Of a DNA stretch of 64,000 bases, positions 49,836-62,262 are shown one piece after another (position 1 is the stretch's first letter; each line of letters opens with the position of its first letter). A program made the translations under genes and the position numbers. Origin of the DNA: Dioscorea cayenensis subsp. rotundata (lineage: Eukaryota > Streptophyta > Magnoliopsida > Dioscoreales > Dioscoreaceae); the NCBI RefSeq assembly GCF_009730915.1, contig NC_052474.1, positions 21,363,501 through 21,427,500 on the forward strand, read 5' to 3'. The notes under the pieces were generated by a model. That model worked only from the letters and a program-made list of their open reading frames with translations, did no database searches and was not told the DNA's origin.

Positions 49836-50163
49836 TAAGTTCATGCAAGGTAAGCACACATGTGTGATTTATCTACATCTCATTAAAAAGATATCAAAAA
49901 CTTATATTTCATATTATAAAGTTGGAAAAGATCTAACTCGAAAAAAAAAAATCATTAATTCACCAACCAAGTGAGCTTGTTTATGTAGTATTACAAATTC
50001 TTTCATAAATTAATTAAAAATTAACTAATTTTTGGAGATTTGTTTTCTTATGGAGTAATAAAAAATAATTTAAGGGAGGATTATGGAAAATGTTCTTATG
50101 AGGGTGTTCTTTCGAATAAATTTTTTTTTTAGGGTGTTTTCCAGAAAAAAGTTCATCCATGAG
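49836..50163. other. AT-rich spacer
   Basis: About 330 bases between two MITEs with no recognisable feature beyond the 8-base target copy TCCATGAG at 50156-50163. Confidence 0.6.
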
Positions 50164-50770
50164 CAGGGGTGTAAATAAGCTGAGCCGCATCGAGTATTAC
50201 CAAGATCGAGCTCGACTCGTTTATATTTTCCAAAGGCTCGAGCTCGACTCGAACTCGTTCGAGGCATGTTTTTTATGCTCAAGCTCGACTCACTAAAAAG
50301 CTCGAGTAGCTTGAGTTTGGCCCGTAAAGCTCAAAATTAATTATACTCAAACTAAACTCAAAAAACTCAAGCTCATTTAAGCTCGATTAACCAATCATTT
50401 TCAAAAAAAATATAAATAAATCTAATATAATTCATAATAAAACTCCAAATTCAACTCATTTTCATTATATTCATAATAAAATTTCAAACTTTAAATATAA
50501 CTAATTTAAAATTTATTTAAGGTTAAAATTTAAAAATTAGAATGACGTGGCTTATATATTTAGATATTTTTATAATTTAAATATAATTAATTTTTTAATA
50601 TTTTATATATAAAAGTTTATTTGAGTTCACGAGTTGAGTATTTTTAGGTTCGAACTCGGTTCATCAAATTAAATGAGTAACTTAAACTCGGCTCGTGAAA
50701 AATCCAATCGAATTCGAGCACCGGCTGATCTCGGGTGGCTCGCGAGCAGCGCTACTCATTTACATCCCTA
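50164..50770. mobile_element. hAT-type MITE, 607 bp, next to the FTA gene
   Basis: The left end CAGGGGTGTAAATAAG and the reversed right end TAGGGATGTAAATGAG are inverted repeats of the hAT type (CAGGGGTGTAAA). Flanking 8-base copies TCCATGAG (50156-50163) and TCCATGAA (50771-50778) differ at one position, and 8 bp is the hAT target length. Both subterminal regions are rich in GAGCTCGA/CTCGAG words. It is non-coding. Confidence 0.9.
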
Positions 50771-50861
50771 TCCATGAAAGCTAGACTTTCCTTTTCATCG
50801 TATTCTTCTCTCCAATCGCGACTCCGATTTCCCCTCATCCTCGCCGGAAAGCCTGATCCCG

Positions 50862-53800
50862 ATGTCATCCGACGACGGGGAGGAGTGTCCGCCGCTGAGC
50901 CAGCGGCCGGAGTGGGCAGACGTCCGGCCGGTGCCGCAGGATGACGGGCCCAATCCGGTGGTGCCCATCCATTATCGCGAAAACTTCAGAGAAGCCATGG
51001 ATTACTTCCGTGCAGTCTATCTTGCCGATGAACGCAGTCTTCGCTCGCTTAATCTCACGTCTGAGGTCATTGGTTTGAATCCCGGCAACTATACTGTCAG
51101 TTCTCTCTCTCTCTCTCTGCGATGCTGTCTATCTTGTTTTTCTTTTGGTTTTCAGTGAATAAAAGCTGCTCTTTTTTGTTGAATCTTGATTGGTATCTGT
51201 ATCCTTGTAAATGTTGTTTTGTTGGTTTGTGTAGCTGTTGAGAGTTTGAGAATTATGAATTTGGTGGAGATTAAGTGCATATTAAGCTAGATAGCAAAAG
51301 ATCAAAGTTCTTCATACCAGGATTTTGTTAGCTTCTTTTTGAATGGTCAGGGATGTGAGATAAATTGGTTGTATGGTCTGTCTTGTGTGAGTCTTTGGTC
51401 TTTGGTTTCTACGCAAACAGAGGTTTATGAAAGATTGAAAATGGGGATGGTTTATGATCTTTGCCCTTAATTATCCAACATGGTGAAAAGTTGAAACATT
51501 TTGAAGCTTGAAGGTTGCCTTAAAAATGTGATTTTGATAGCTTTCTGCTTGAAATTATTCAATTTCATGCTTGTCAATTCTCATCTTCTTCCCAGCCCTA
51601 TGCCACCTAAATATATGGTATCATTAATTGTTTACGTGTGAAGGTGCATTCAAAACTCTGGATTTTTACCACTCTGCCTTGCGATTATGTGGTTGATTAG
51701 ACAAGGCAACTCATTATTGGTTCTGATTCTCTTCACTACTTTTTCTAACATGCTGTTCTATTTTGTTGGTTAAATTTGTGGCTTTACAGAATTTATATTT
51801 GTGTTTTTTCTTCTAGAAAATATTATGCTGTCAAAGGAAATGCAAAGTCAATCCCTCGGCTAATGTAGTGAATTTATTTTTTAATGGAGTAGATATTTCT
51901 ATCCAGTTGGATAATTCTTTCTTACTTTCATCTGAAAACTATAATTTCCTCTAACCTTATTTGATATCTCAGTATTTTTTTTTTTTAATATTTATGCATT
52001 CTTTCATACTGTAATATGCTTTGCATTACTAAAGGCAAAACTGAGTATCATGGTTTTTTTCTCCTTTTCTTACTGTAATTTTTATTATGTAGAAGATTTT
52101 GTCTGGTTTGTTTTACTATGGTGCTCTCTGCATAAATGAAGTTCCTTATTCTTTAACGTTGTTGGAATTTTTTTTATCTTTCTTTATATTATCTTGTCTT
52201 TGTAGGTTTGGCATTTTAGACGGCTTGTACTTGAGGCACTTAATGCAGATTTACATGAGGAGAGGGATTATGTTGACCGTGTCGCTGAGCGTTTCCCTAA
52301 GAATTACCAGATTTGGTATGGGCACCATTTGTAGTGTCAATGTTGTTAAATTCTCTGTGTAATTGGTAGCCTAGATGTGCTCTTCTATTAAGTTTGCAAA
52401 TTTGACATTTGTTTAACATTGTATAGGCATCATCGCAGATGGCTTGCTGAGAAGCTTGGTCCTAAAGCTGCTGATAAGGAACTTGAGTTTACAAAGAAAA
52501 TCTTCACTATCGATGCTAAAAACTATCATACCTGGTCTCACAGACAGGTGTGTTGCATCATTCATCTATGCTTATGATTCCATTAGCATGACACGTAGTA
52601 TGAGCATATTGTATTGTCAGTAACTGGTGAGCTGGATAATCTTGACATTCTAATTGTAAATTTTGGATTTTTTGTTAAAGTCATCTTTTTTCTTCTAAGG
52701 AAAAAAGGAAAATCTAAAATTGCTTCAAATTTTTATTTTTTATTTCTTATAAGACTGATTGCAATGGGCATTGGTTCACTGATGAGATGGCTAGTCTGCT
52801 GTATCGTCAACCCTCTGTAGCATGCCCCTTTGGATTTGTGAGCAATATTTTTTTAATGTGCAAAGGATACACCTAATTTAAAGGAATGAATTTGAGTAAA
52901 GAAATCTGATAAGCTATCAGTCTGTGTAGCTGTATTTGCCTCTTAAATCCAGGAAGAGATTTAGATGTACATATTTTAATTCTTATTTGGAAATGAGAGA
53001 TGATCAGAAATTGATTTAGTTTTTCTGTTGCAATCCAAAAGATTCTAAGTTTAACTCTGAAACTTTCCTGCAGTGGGTTCTTCAGGCATTAGGTGGCTGG
53101 GATGATGAACTTGACTACTGCCAAAAGCTGATTGAAGATGATGTTTTTAATAATTCAGCATGGAACCAGGTATATTTAGGCTGAAAATAACTAATTTTGT
53201 TCTAGTTGATCTTTGGTTCTGGCTTGCCACTTTGTTTCATATACACAGTTTTCTATACCAGCGAAACTGATGTTTCACACATTATTAGAAAGTCAGGCCT
53301 TTTTCATGATTTAAGAAAGACAATTATGTAGAGACTTTAGGATTGAATATGCAGTGGATAACATTCTTTAATGAGTTGAACACACAAGCGAACTTGTACA
53401 AGGCATTGATAAAGAAATCTATGGGTAACTCAGGAATGTGCATGTTGCTTGAAGATGGAGTTTAATTGTTAAAGGTTGATTAAATTGAGTAGATGCCATT
53501 TTAAGTGATTCAAAGCATCAAGCCTTTGTAGGCCTTTGTGAGTAGTATTTCTCTGTAAGCATTGGACGACAATATGTATGGTTAGAAGAGAAAAGGCTGC
53601 TGACTTGGAATGTTTGTATTATATCATGCTAAAATAAAAAAGATTTCATTAGTTTGGATATTTTAATTCCGCTCATATCTTGTCTGACAGATGAATGGGG
53701 GATTTTTTGTGGTTAGATAGGTAAATAGTATTTGACACTAGGTCATCCAAGGCATTAAATATTTTATTTGTTTCACTTGAATATGCATGTGAACCTTCCA

Positions 53801-54723
53801 TTACAAAGGAAAGAAATGTCTGTTGGGAATTCTTATCATAGCTTATAAAATTTGAATGACTTAAAAGCCTTGTGTACTTGACATAGCCTAAAGTCTTTTT
53901 GCGCCTGCTAAAGTCTGTATTTGAGGTTAAAGCTATAAGTGTAACACATGAGCTCTATTCTTGTTCATTTGTACTGAATGATTGCTGGAAAGTTCAGAGA
54001 GCAGAAAGTAAGATGAATTGATGATACTTAACAGGGAAAAAGAAAGAATAGATTATCACCATTCTTCAATATGTGCATATTCTTTTACTGCTAAATGGTG
54101 GGATGTTAGTGCATTACTTTTGGATTACTACTTGATGTGTTCAATTTTGTGCATATGTTGTTAAATAGTAAACAAGTAGCATGATGTGTAGAAAAAGAAT
54201 GTGTTTTTTGCTTTTTTGAAATGCAGTTCATCTTTTCTGAATATGTTTAAGAAACCATTGCTGACTAACAAGGATTGATTTGTGCTAGAGGTACTTTGTC
54301 ATAACAAAATCTCCCCTTTTGGGCGGCCTGCAAGCAATGCGCGAGTCCGAAGTGAGTTTTGCCATCAAAGCTATTCTCACTAACCCGCAAAACGAGAGCC
54401 CATGGAGATACCTTAGAGGATTATACAAAGGTGACATCGAACAACTCTTAAGCGATAATCAAGTGCCTGAAGTTTGTCTGAAGGTGCTGAAGTCTGGGCG
54501 CAACTTCCTGTTCGCATTAAGCATGCTTTTGGATCTTCTTTGTTTCGGTTTTCAACCAACTGATGAATTCAAGAGAATTGTCAAAGGATTGACAAATTCA
54601 GAGTCAAGTTCCTCAGATGCTAATTTGGCAACCAGTGTTTGCAACATATTAGAGACCATAGATCCTTTGCGAGCGAACTATTGGGCATGGCGCCGAAGCA
54701 CTCTTCCTTCCATAGTTTGTTGA
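50862..54723 (+). CDS. FTA: Protein farnesyl/geranylgeranyltransferase type I alpha subunit, 5 exons
   Basis: Exons 50862-51095, 52206-52315, 52427-52547, 53074-53169 and 54289-54723 join in phase to 331 residues, the normal length. The protein is the shared alpha subunit of cytosolic CaaX farnesyltransferase and geranylgeranyltransferase I; it pairs with a beta subunit that holds the zinc site. Alpha-subunit repeats with paired Trp/Arg are clear: [12 protein letters not shown] (about 77-88), NYQIWHHRRWL (about 111-121), [34 protein letters not shown]. The N-terminus is acidic. A conserved ending ([11 protein letters not shown]) is present. A hAT MITE ends 91 bp before the ATG. Loss of this gene in Arabidopsis (PLURIPETALA) gives enlarged meristems and ABA hypersensitivity. 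Confidence 0.95.
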
Positions 54724-55763
54724 AGCGGCTACACTCCAAACTCCAGCATTTCGACATTTTATCACGGTTGTTTTCACCGTCTCAGATCTTCAACTGATTG
54801 TTGTTGTTAAGCTTATTTAAGTACCTTCATATGAATACTGAATAGTTCATGTTGAGAGAGATGGTGAAAATACTCTCAGATTGTTGCATTTGCAGTATAA
54901 ATTATCTGTCCTATTTTTAACTGTTTATTTCATTGGATAATTTTGGAGTTTCGATGTTTTGAACTCGGGATTTTGAATTATAGTCAAGTAAAATCTAGCA
55001 TGGTTGAAATTTCGTATTTGTGAATATTTTGTCCGTAATTTTGACTCTTTCTAATCAACCACCCTCAAATTTTTATGTATATATTCAAAGTAATTTCTAT
55101 TTTATCATCCAAATTTTATTTTATTTTATTTATTTTTATGTATGCGGGTGCGTACTTGCTTACATAAACTTCATTTTTATTTAATAGAATATAAATAAGT
55201 CATTTGTCAAGAGCATGCATGGATGTAGAATTACTATCTTAACATATTCGTACAGTTATGTCGTCATCTTATTTGAGCCAATATTCAAACCGGTTTCTTA
55301 AAAAAAATATAAACACCTTACTCTATGCAGTCGATCTATTGTTAATATACACAAAGGTTATTAGTATAACCATTCTATCATTCCATAAAACTTTTTAGAT
55401 TAAATTTTAATAATAGAAATATATATATATATATATATGAGAAAACAAAAAACAAAAATTTCAAAAGGGACAAGTTAACAGTTACCCATTTTTATAGACG
55501 TATATAAAATTTATTAATAAAATATTTATTGTTGTTGTTGTTATTTAAAATAAAAATTATTAGTATTACAAGAAAAGCCTGTAAGTTAATTCATATAATT
55601 CCTAGATATATTTTTAAACCATATGAATATATAAGAGAATAAAAAAATTTTATTGTGGAACATAAACAAATGTGATTTTTGCAGGAGTATGTCAACATTT
55701 ACCTACTTCTACAGTGGTCTATAACCATTTTTACTAAGATATTAATTACTATTTTAAAAAAAA
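54724..55763. other. AT-rich spacer before the assembly gap
   Basis: It includes the FTA 3' untranslated region and AT-rich DNA with a short TA tract near 55420-55438. No gene is seen. Confidence 0.6.
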
Positions 55764-56763
55764 NNNNNNNNNNNNNNNNNNNNNNNNNNNNNNNNNNNNN
55801 NNNNNNNNNNNNNNNNNNNNNNNNNNNNNNNNNNNNNNNNNNNNNNNNNNNNNNNNNNNNNNNNNNNNNNNNNNNNNNNNNNNNNNNNNNNNNNNNNNNN
55901 NNNNNNNNNNNNNNNNNNNNNNNNNNNNNNNNNNNNNNNNNNNNNNNNNNNNNNNNNNNNNNNNNNNNNNNNNNNNNNNNNNNNNNNNNNNNNNNNNNNN
56001 NNNNNNNNNNNNNNNNNNNNNNNNNNNNNNNNNNNNNNNNNNNNNNNNNNNNNNNNNNNNNNNNNNNNNNNNNNNNNNNNNNNNNNNNNNNNNNNNNNNN
56101 NNNNNNNNNNNNNNNNNNNNNNNNNNNNNNNNNNNNNNNNNNNNNNNNNNNNNNNNNNNNNNNNNNNNNNNNNNNNNNNNNNNNNNNNNNNNNNNNNNNN
56201 NNNNNNNNNNNNNNNNNNNNNNNNNNNNNNNNNNNNNNNNNNNNNNNNNNNNNNNNNNNNNNNNNNNNNNNNNNNNNNNNNNNNNNNNNNNNNNNNNNNN
56301 NNNNNNNNNNNNNNNNNNNNNNNNNNNNNNNNNNNNNNNNNNNNNNNNNNNNNNNNNNNNNNNNNNNNNNNNNNNNNNNNNNNNNNNNNNNNNNNNNNNN
56401 NNNNNNNNNNNNNNNNNNNNNNNNNNNNNNNNNNNNNNNNNNNNNNNNNNNNNNNNNNNNNNNNNNNNNNNNNNNNNNNNNNNNNNNNNNNNNNNNNNNN
56501 NNNNNNNNNNNNNNNNNNNNNNNNNNNNNNNNNNNNNNNNNNNNNNNNNNNNNNNNNNNNNNNNNNNNNNNNNNNNNNNNNNNNNNNNNNNNNNNNNNNN
56601 NNNNNNNNNNNNNNNNNNNNNNNNNNNNNNNNNNNNNNNNNNNNNNNNNNNNNNNNNNNNNNNNNNNNNNNNNNNNNNNNNNNNNNNNNNNNNNNNNNNN
56701 NNNNNNNNNNNNNNNNNNNNNNNNNNNNNNNNNNNNNNNNNNNNNNNNNNNNNNNNNNNNNNN
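55764..56763. other. Assembly gap, exactly 1000 N
   Basis: A run of 1000 unknown bases. The round length suggests a placeholder rather than a measured gap. Confidence 1.
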
Positions 56764-57295
56764 AAGATATCAAAATGTAAAAATCATAAACATTAAAATT
56801 GTTAGGATACTATCTTTATATAATCCAAATATTAGTTTCTAACTAAAATTTAAAATAGTTAATTTTTTTATAATTCAAATCAACAAACACAATCTAAACT
56901 TACATATTTAGATTAATCTTATAACAAATATAAATTCCTTTGAAAAAAAAACTATATAAACACAATCTTTTTTCTACTTTCCTCATTTAGAAAACATAAA
57001 CACCTAAGAAAACTTCTTTAGGTATGGGTAGGGTCTCTTGATAAGGTAAATTTTCTTGACGATTAAGAGACTCTACTAGTGCTCAAAGAAGCTTTCTTTC
57101 ACTTGTTCTCGTTTCTTCCAATTTAGTACATACTTCTTCTATCATTCTAATTAATATTTTGTTGACATGTGCCTTAATATCAATCTTTTTTGAAGTTTTT
57201 ATTTATTTATTTTTCCATCATCATTAGTGTTTAAACAAATATTCACATGCAGCTGAAGGTTAATGTCAATGATATGATGGATTCGGCCGCCGATT
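56764..57295. other. AT-rich region after the gap
   Basis: No gene is seen. The last part probably belongs to the LINE remnant that follows. Confidence 0.5.
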
Positions 57296-57775
57296 GGGTG
57301 GCTGAAGGTTAATTCTGATGGGGCTTTCAACAAGGTAACAAGGATGGCTCAGCTAGCGGAGGTGTCCGAGATCACTATGGTTGTTGGAGAGGTGGGTTTA
57401 TGATGAATATCGGTTTTTGTACTATAATGGGAGAGCTATGGGGCTTATTCCTTGCTGAAGTGGATAATCAGAGCATTATTACAATGTTGCTAGGAAATAA
57501 TGAAGAGTTGGGTGTTCATGATGGAATGATTCGAGGGATCAGAGACCCACTGAGTCGAGAATGGAAGGTGGAATTGAAGCATGTATATCGGGAATCGAAC
57601 TTTGTGTCGGATTGTTTGGCGGCTTTAGCGACTGACCCAGGAGGCTATCAGAGATTGTTTGATCCACCTTTAGAGGTCGAGCCATGGTTGGAACAAGACA
57701 TAGTCTGTATCTCCCACTCACACAATGTTATAATTTAATGTTTTAGGAGTTTGCCTCCTTCATTGTACCAATATA
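57296..57775 (+). pseudogene. LINE (non-LTR retrotransposon) 3' remnant with RNase H-like domain
   Basis: The frame opens GWLKVNSDGAFNK, shifts by one, and continues as GSASGGVRDHYGCWRGGF, MGELWGLFLAEVDNQS and YRESNFVSDCLAALA, the order of the RNase H-like domain (RVT_3) found at the end of plant L1-type LINE polyproteins. About 20 residues usually found between ELWGL and EVDNQ are absent, which indicates a deletion. After the stop at 57738, TTTTAGGAGTTTGCCTCCTT and a TA-rich end are typical of the LINE 3' end. The 5' portion is missing or in the gap. Confidence 0.8.
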
Positions 57776-58691
57776 TATATATATATCCACATTATGAAGG
57801 CAGGTTACAACCCCATCACCCATAAACATGACAATATCCACATACTAGTAATGAGCATCATTCCACATAATAAAAGTCATAAGTATTACATGCTTGAGAG
57901 TGTCAAACCTTGCTTCCAATGGGATAAAACAACATATATAAATATAGGGAAAGAAATCCCCATCCATAGTTTTCACAAGTCAAATCACCTAATCTTTGAC
58001 CATGGACAATAATCAAAATTTGGAAAATAAGCAACATTTCCAAATAAAGCAATGCCATAATTGTAATATTTTCACAAAAATCACTTTAAACTCAACATAT
58101 AAATAAGGTTGTCAACCTTTGCAATTAAGCTCAAGAATTCCTCATGTAAACGCATATAGTAATGTGCCAATGTCCATATTCAGGACATTAACAAGCATCG
58201 TAAATCATTTTCTGAAATAAAAACCAACAATAATGCAAGAAATATTAAGCATACTTTTTGAAGTACCTTGCACTTAGCTTTGAACATGAACTAAGGAATC
58301 CCGCAGTACGAACATGGATATTGGCCTAACTAGCATTCAATCCATAAATAACTAATTTCCAAATACCCAATTTATGTATACAACGACCATAGTGAACATA
58401 AATAAAATTAGGCCATTACCTCTAGCTTTGTATAACAAGAAATCAATCAAATATTTTCACATATAACCTTGCCTTTAAGTTATCTCCATTTGTGTAAAAA
58501 GTACATATTTGCATGTGTGTATAAATATATATGTATATATATATATATGAACTTTATTTATAATCATGGTAAGATACATATGCAACAATTATAGATTTAA
58601 AGGGGTTGTTTTAAAAGTGAATAAGGAAAAAAAAAATTAATTAAGATACAAACCTCTTGATCCGTAGTATTGTAGTGTTTGGATACATGAG
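57776..58691. other. AT-rich intergenic region
   Basis: It holds a TA tract near 58528-58548. No gene or element could be assigned. Confidence 0.5.
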
Positions 58692-58940
58692 TGTTGGACC
58701 AAAGTACTATTGTTATTATATTTGGGCCTTTTGAAAGTTATTGTATAACTTATGTTAAGGCTCAACAGTATCACATAATGTGTAATATATATATATAGAC
58801 TTGTATATCTTGTAAACACAACACAGAAATGAAAATATATCAACTGTAGCAGCTTTCCCAATTTCCAGCTCCTTGTTTACGATTGTTCCAATTTCCAGAT
58901 CTTTGTTTGTGATCAATCCTTGAAGGCTTGAAGATTAACA
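58692..58940 (+). repeat. Candidate Copia 5' LTR
   Basis: 249 bp with TG..CA ends and a TATA-rich segment near 58785-58797. It is inferred from the adjoining primer-binding site and gag, because no second LTR is present for comparison. Confidence 0.6.
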
Positions 58941-59109
58941 TGGTATCGAGATTTAAGTAATCAATTTGGAAGCTCTTCAACACTGATTTCAGGCATTTTT
59001 TTCTCTTCTTCTTGTTCTCTTCTTCTCCAAAACCGTGGATGATTCTCATGTATCTTCTTAAAGTTCTCCCACAAATCCCTTATATCTTTATCCCTCTGAC
59101 AATCCTAGG

Positions 59110-60700
59110 ATGATTCTCGTATCCAAGGTCTTTGATGGTTCAGGCTTTGGCTCTTTGGAAGCGTACGATGACGATAGCCCTTTCGGCAAAGAATAAATTA
59201 GGGTTTATCAATGGAGAATGCAAGAGAACTGAAGAGAATTCATCATATCATCAACATTGGGAGCAATGCAAATAACATGGTAATCTCTTGGATACTCAAT
59301 GCCTTGACAAAGAAAAAAACTGAGAGTGTGTTGTATTCAACCACATCGAAAGAAATTTGGGGTGAATTGGATGAGCAATTTGGTCAATCAAATGGTGCTC
59401 AACTATTTCAGATACAAAAAGAATTGAACCAGATATCTCAAGGTTCAAGCTCCATTGCTGTATATTATACAAAGATTAAGAAACTTGGGGATGAGATCCA
59501 GGCTTTATGGGTCTTTCCACCATGCACTTGTGGAGCAATGCAAGCATGTAAGAGTTTTGAAGAAGTTCAAAAATTGATACAGCTCCTTATGGGCCTAAAT
59601 GTAAGGTATACGGTAGTACGAGGCAACATTCTATGCTAAAACCTTTTCCCACTGTCAGTCAAGCATATGCCATACTAGTGCAAGAGGAGAAACAAAGGGA
59701 AGTGTCTTCTGCAACCAATTTAATCTTGAAGCTGTATCAATGAAAGTTGGCAACGTATACAATGCTGGCAGAGTTTCGTAGAGGAGTAAGAACTTTGGAC
59801 AAGGGCGGCCTTCCGTTTTTGGTGATTACTACAAGAAGGTTGGGCATACGAAAGAGAGATGTTACAAGCTACATGAATTTCCTAATAGAGATTCAAGACA
59901 AAAGAGTTTTTCTTGTCAAGCATAGACAAATGATACGAGTCTTGGTCTCCAACAAGGTCACAAAAATTATAACATCTCTGGTGTTCATGTTCTTGAATTG
60001 ACTATAGACTAAAACACAAGGTGGATGGATCTTTTGAGTAAAAATCCCTCTTCGAATGCTCCTAACCTAAACACTGATTCAGCTGGAGCTGCCAACTTTG
60101 CTGGTAAAGTTTCTGAACTCGTTCATCATGTTGTTAACTCATGTGCATATAGTAATAGTTGCAAGCAACCTTGTGATTCACCAACACTTTGGATAATTGA
60201 TTCTGGGGCAAGTAATCACATATGCCATGATTCTAAAATGTTTCTCACCCTAGTTGATTTCGTTAAACCTTTACTTATAACTTTACAAAATGGAAAAGCA
60301 ATTTCAATTGCACAATTTGGAGATGTGAGAGTTGCTGATAATTTAACCCTAAAAATGTTCTCCATGTACATTCCTTTCATTACAATTTGTTATCCATTAC
60401 AAAATTGACCAAACAAATGCATTGCAAGATCATGTTTACAACTGATCATTGTATATTGCAGGGCCCTTTTCTGAAGAGGCCACTGGTGATTGGTAGAGCT
60501 CACAATGGCTTGTATTTGCTGTATCTTCATAATAAGGCTGCTCTTGTCCTGTTCTTCTACCTCTCATCCTTGTTATGGTAATGCTCATTTTGGTTGCAAT
60601 TTCCCTTCATTTCCTTTCAAAATGATGTTTTGCCGAACAACTCTTGTAATGCCTCTAATGGCTCTATTTTTGGTTCTATAAATATTTGGCATAGGGCCCT
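59110..60700 (+). pseudogene. Decayed Copia gag-protease
   Basis: The gag beginning (from about 59110) is out of frame with the longest gag frame at 59211-59639 (SWILNALTKKKTESVLYST, KEIWGELDEQFGQSNGAQLF, QISQGSSSIAVYYTKIKKLG). Near 59815-59880 a zinc knuckle reads DYYKKVGHTKERCYKLHEF, with the first two Cys ligands replaced. The protease region at 60025-60408 has WIIDSGASNHICHDSKMF with an intact Asp-Ser-Gly. A further shift leads to LLSITKLTKQMHCKI and RPLVIGRAHNGLYLL. Several frame changes make it non-functional. Confidence 0.85.
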
Positions 60701-60705
60701 TTGCT

Positions 60706-62262
60706 TAAATAAAAAAAAATAGGGTTACTTTATTAAAAAGCCCCTTTATATTTCAATCCCTAATTTTTAATTTAAAATAATAATAAAAAAAAATAAAAAC
60801 ATCCCTTGTGACCCTTGTCCTATTCCTATTTCTGCTTTTCCACCTTATCCACAATGTATATTATTCATATTTAAATTATAACAAATAAAACTGCATAGGT
60901 ACAATTCTACTTCTTTATAACGTGGATCTAGATGAAAAACACGAGCAACAACAACAATCCCAACCTTGGTGCCTTCAATGAGGCCACAGTTCAAATTCAA
61001 ACCTGTGCAATGACACCCAATAGTCATGGGCCACTTTTATTATGGATGTTGCAAACATGGTTAAATCCATTCAAGTTGAGGAAATATTTAATTCAAAAGG
61101 ACAAAAGCTTCTTTGCTTGGGGATAAGCAATGGGTAGAGTAGAGAATATGTAGGCTAATACTAGACCATTTTTGTCCTCCATTTACAAATTCTTGTTGAA
61201 TATGCAGATAGATAATAAAATACCCAGTTAACTGTCATTCATAGTTAAAATCTAGAAAGTTGAATGGTTATTTCTATCTATTTGTCTATCTGATTCACTT
61301 CGGCTATAAAATTTGCAACTTTAATTATCAGTGTATTTAAGATAAAATTGGCCAATGAAACTCCATGATGTTATCTACCTAAAGAGAGGGAAAGGAAGAT
61401 ATTGGCTCTAAATTCAGTATGTTTTCACCTCAGAAATCCTTAAATAATTAAATAACTTAAAACTAAAAATATTTTCCTCATAACAAAAAATCTAATAAAC
61501 AAGAACATTTTTCTATGAACAAGAAAAAGGGCATCAGGAAGAAAATTCAGAATTAAATTTTAATTGTAAAGATGGATATTTTTGAGAAATGAGAAAAATT
61601 GTTTAAATTGCCTACACAATTGCTTATGGTGTAACTGGTAAGGCATTTACGCAATGTATGGGTTGACACGGATTAAAACACTGTTTGTATGTTGTAGTAG
61701 ACTGTTTATTGGGTCTATAGTTATGTTTTATTTATCGTTTATTGGGCCCTAATGAGGGTTACTCACACGAGTTGTATTTTTCATCAGATTTATTATTATA
61801 GGGTTATAATGTTTGATATATCATTTTGAATGCATGTAACAAGTTTTTATTGTTCTTTGTGTTAGTTTATCATACATATAAATTTTTAAAAATTTGTTAT
61901 TTATTAAATCACTGTAATTAGTGCACTTTTATATCCGCATATCCCTCATCATTTTTGGGAAAAAAAAATAAATTTAAAAAACAAAATTAAGTTGATTTTC
62001 TTTGAAGGATGGTATATAATGGGAGCAAGCTGGCTAATGATGCTGATCTCCAGGCATGAAAGAATCATCTGATCGAACTTGCTGATCTCGAGGCAATTTC
62101 TTTCTCTCTCTCTCTCTCTCGCGCTTTCTCTCGAAAGTGTTTGGCTTTCCCTCGCTTTCTTTTCTCTTCTTCACTCCACTCTGGATTCGCTGCGCTTTCA
62201 CCGATAAATCGTGCTTGTTGTTCTCCAATTTTGGAATTCGAGCAAGAGGAGAGAGGAAGCTG
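60706..62262. other. Intergenic region upstream of the adenylate kinase gene
   Basis: AT-rich, with a tRNA-like fragment near 61620-61690 (see findings). The last 170 bases form a CT-rich leader of the kinase gene (CT run about 62102-62120). No other gene is seen. Confidence 0.55.

Larger units (their letters stand above)
58692..60705 (+). mobile_element. 5' part of a second Copia-type retrotransposon, truncated
   Basis: A candidate LTR (58692-58940) starts TGTTGGACC and ends ATTAACA. A primer-binding-like TGGTATCGAGA follows at once, differing slightly from the usual TGGTATCAGAG. Gag, zinc-knuckle, protease and the start of the pre-integrase region follow, and then similarity ends near IWHRA at about 60700. 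Integrase, reverse transcriptase and the right LTR are missing. The copy belongs to a different Copia lineage from 20042-25325 (gag of the UBN2 type with FGQSNGAQLFQIQKEL). Confidence 0.8.

Noticed and set aside
55679-56842. Long open frames across the gap on both strands
   Set aside because: They consist almost entirely of unknown residues from the N run.
60932-61126. Small open frame with an ending like some retrotransposon boundaries
   Set aside because: The similarity is too short to support a gypsy-type or other assignment.
61620-61690. Functional tRNA gene
   Set aside because: The A box is good but the B box is broken and a complete cloverleaf is not evident.
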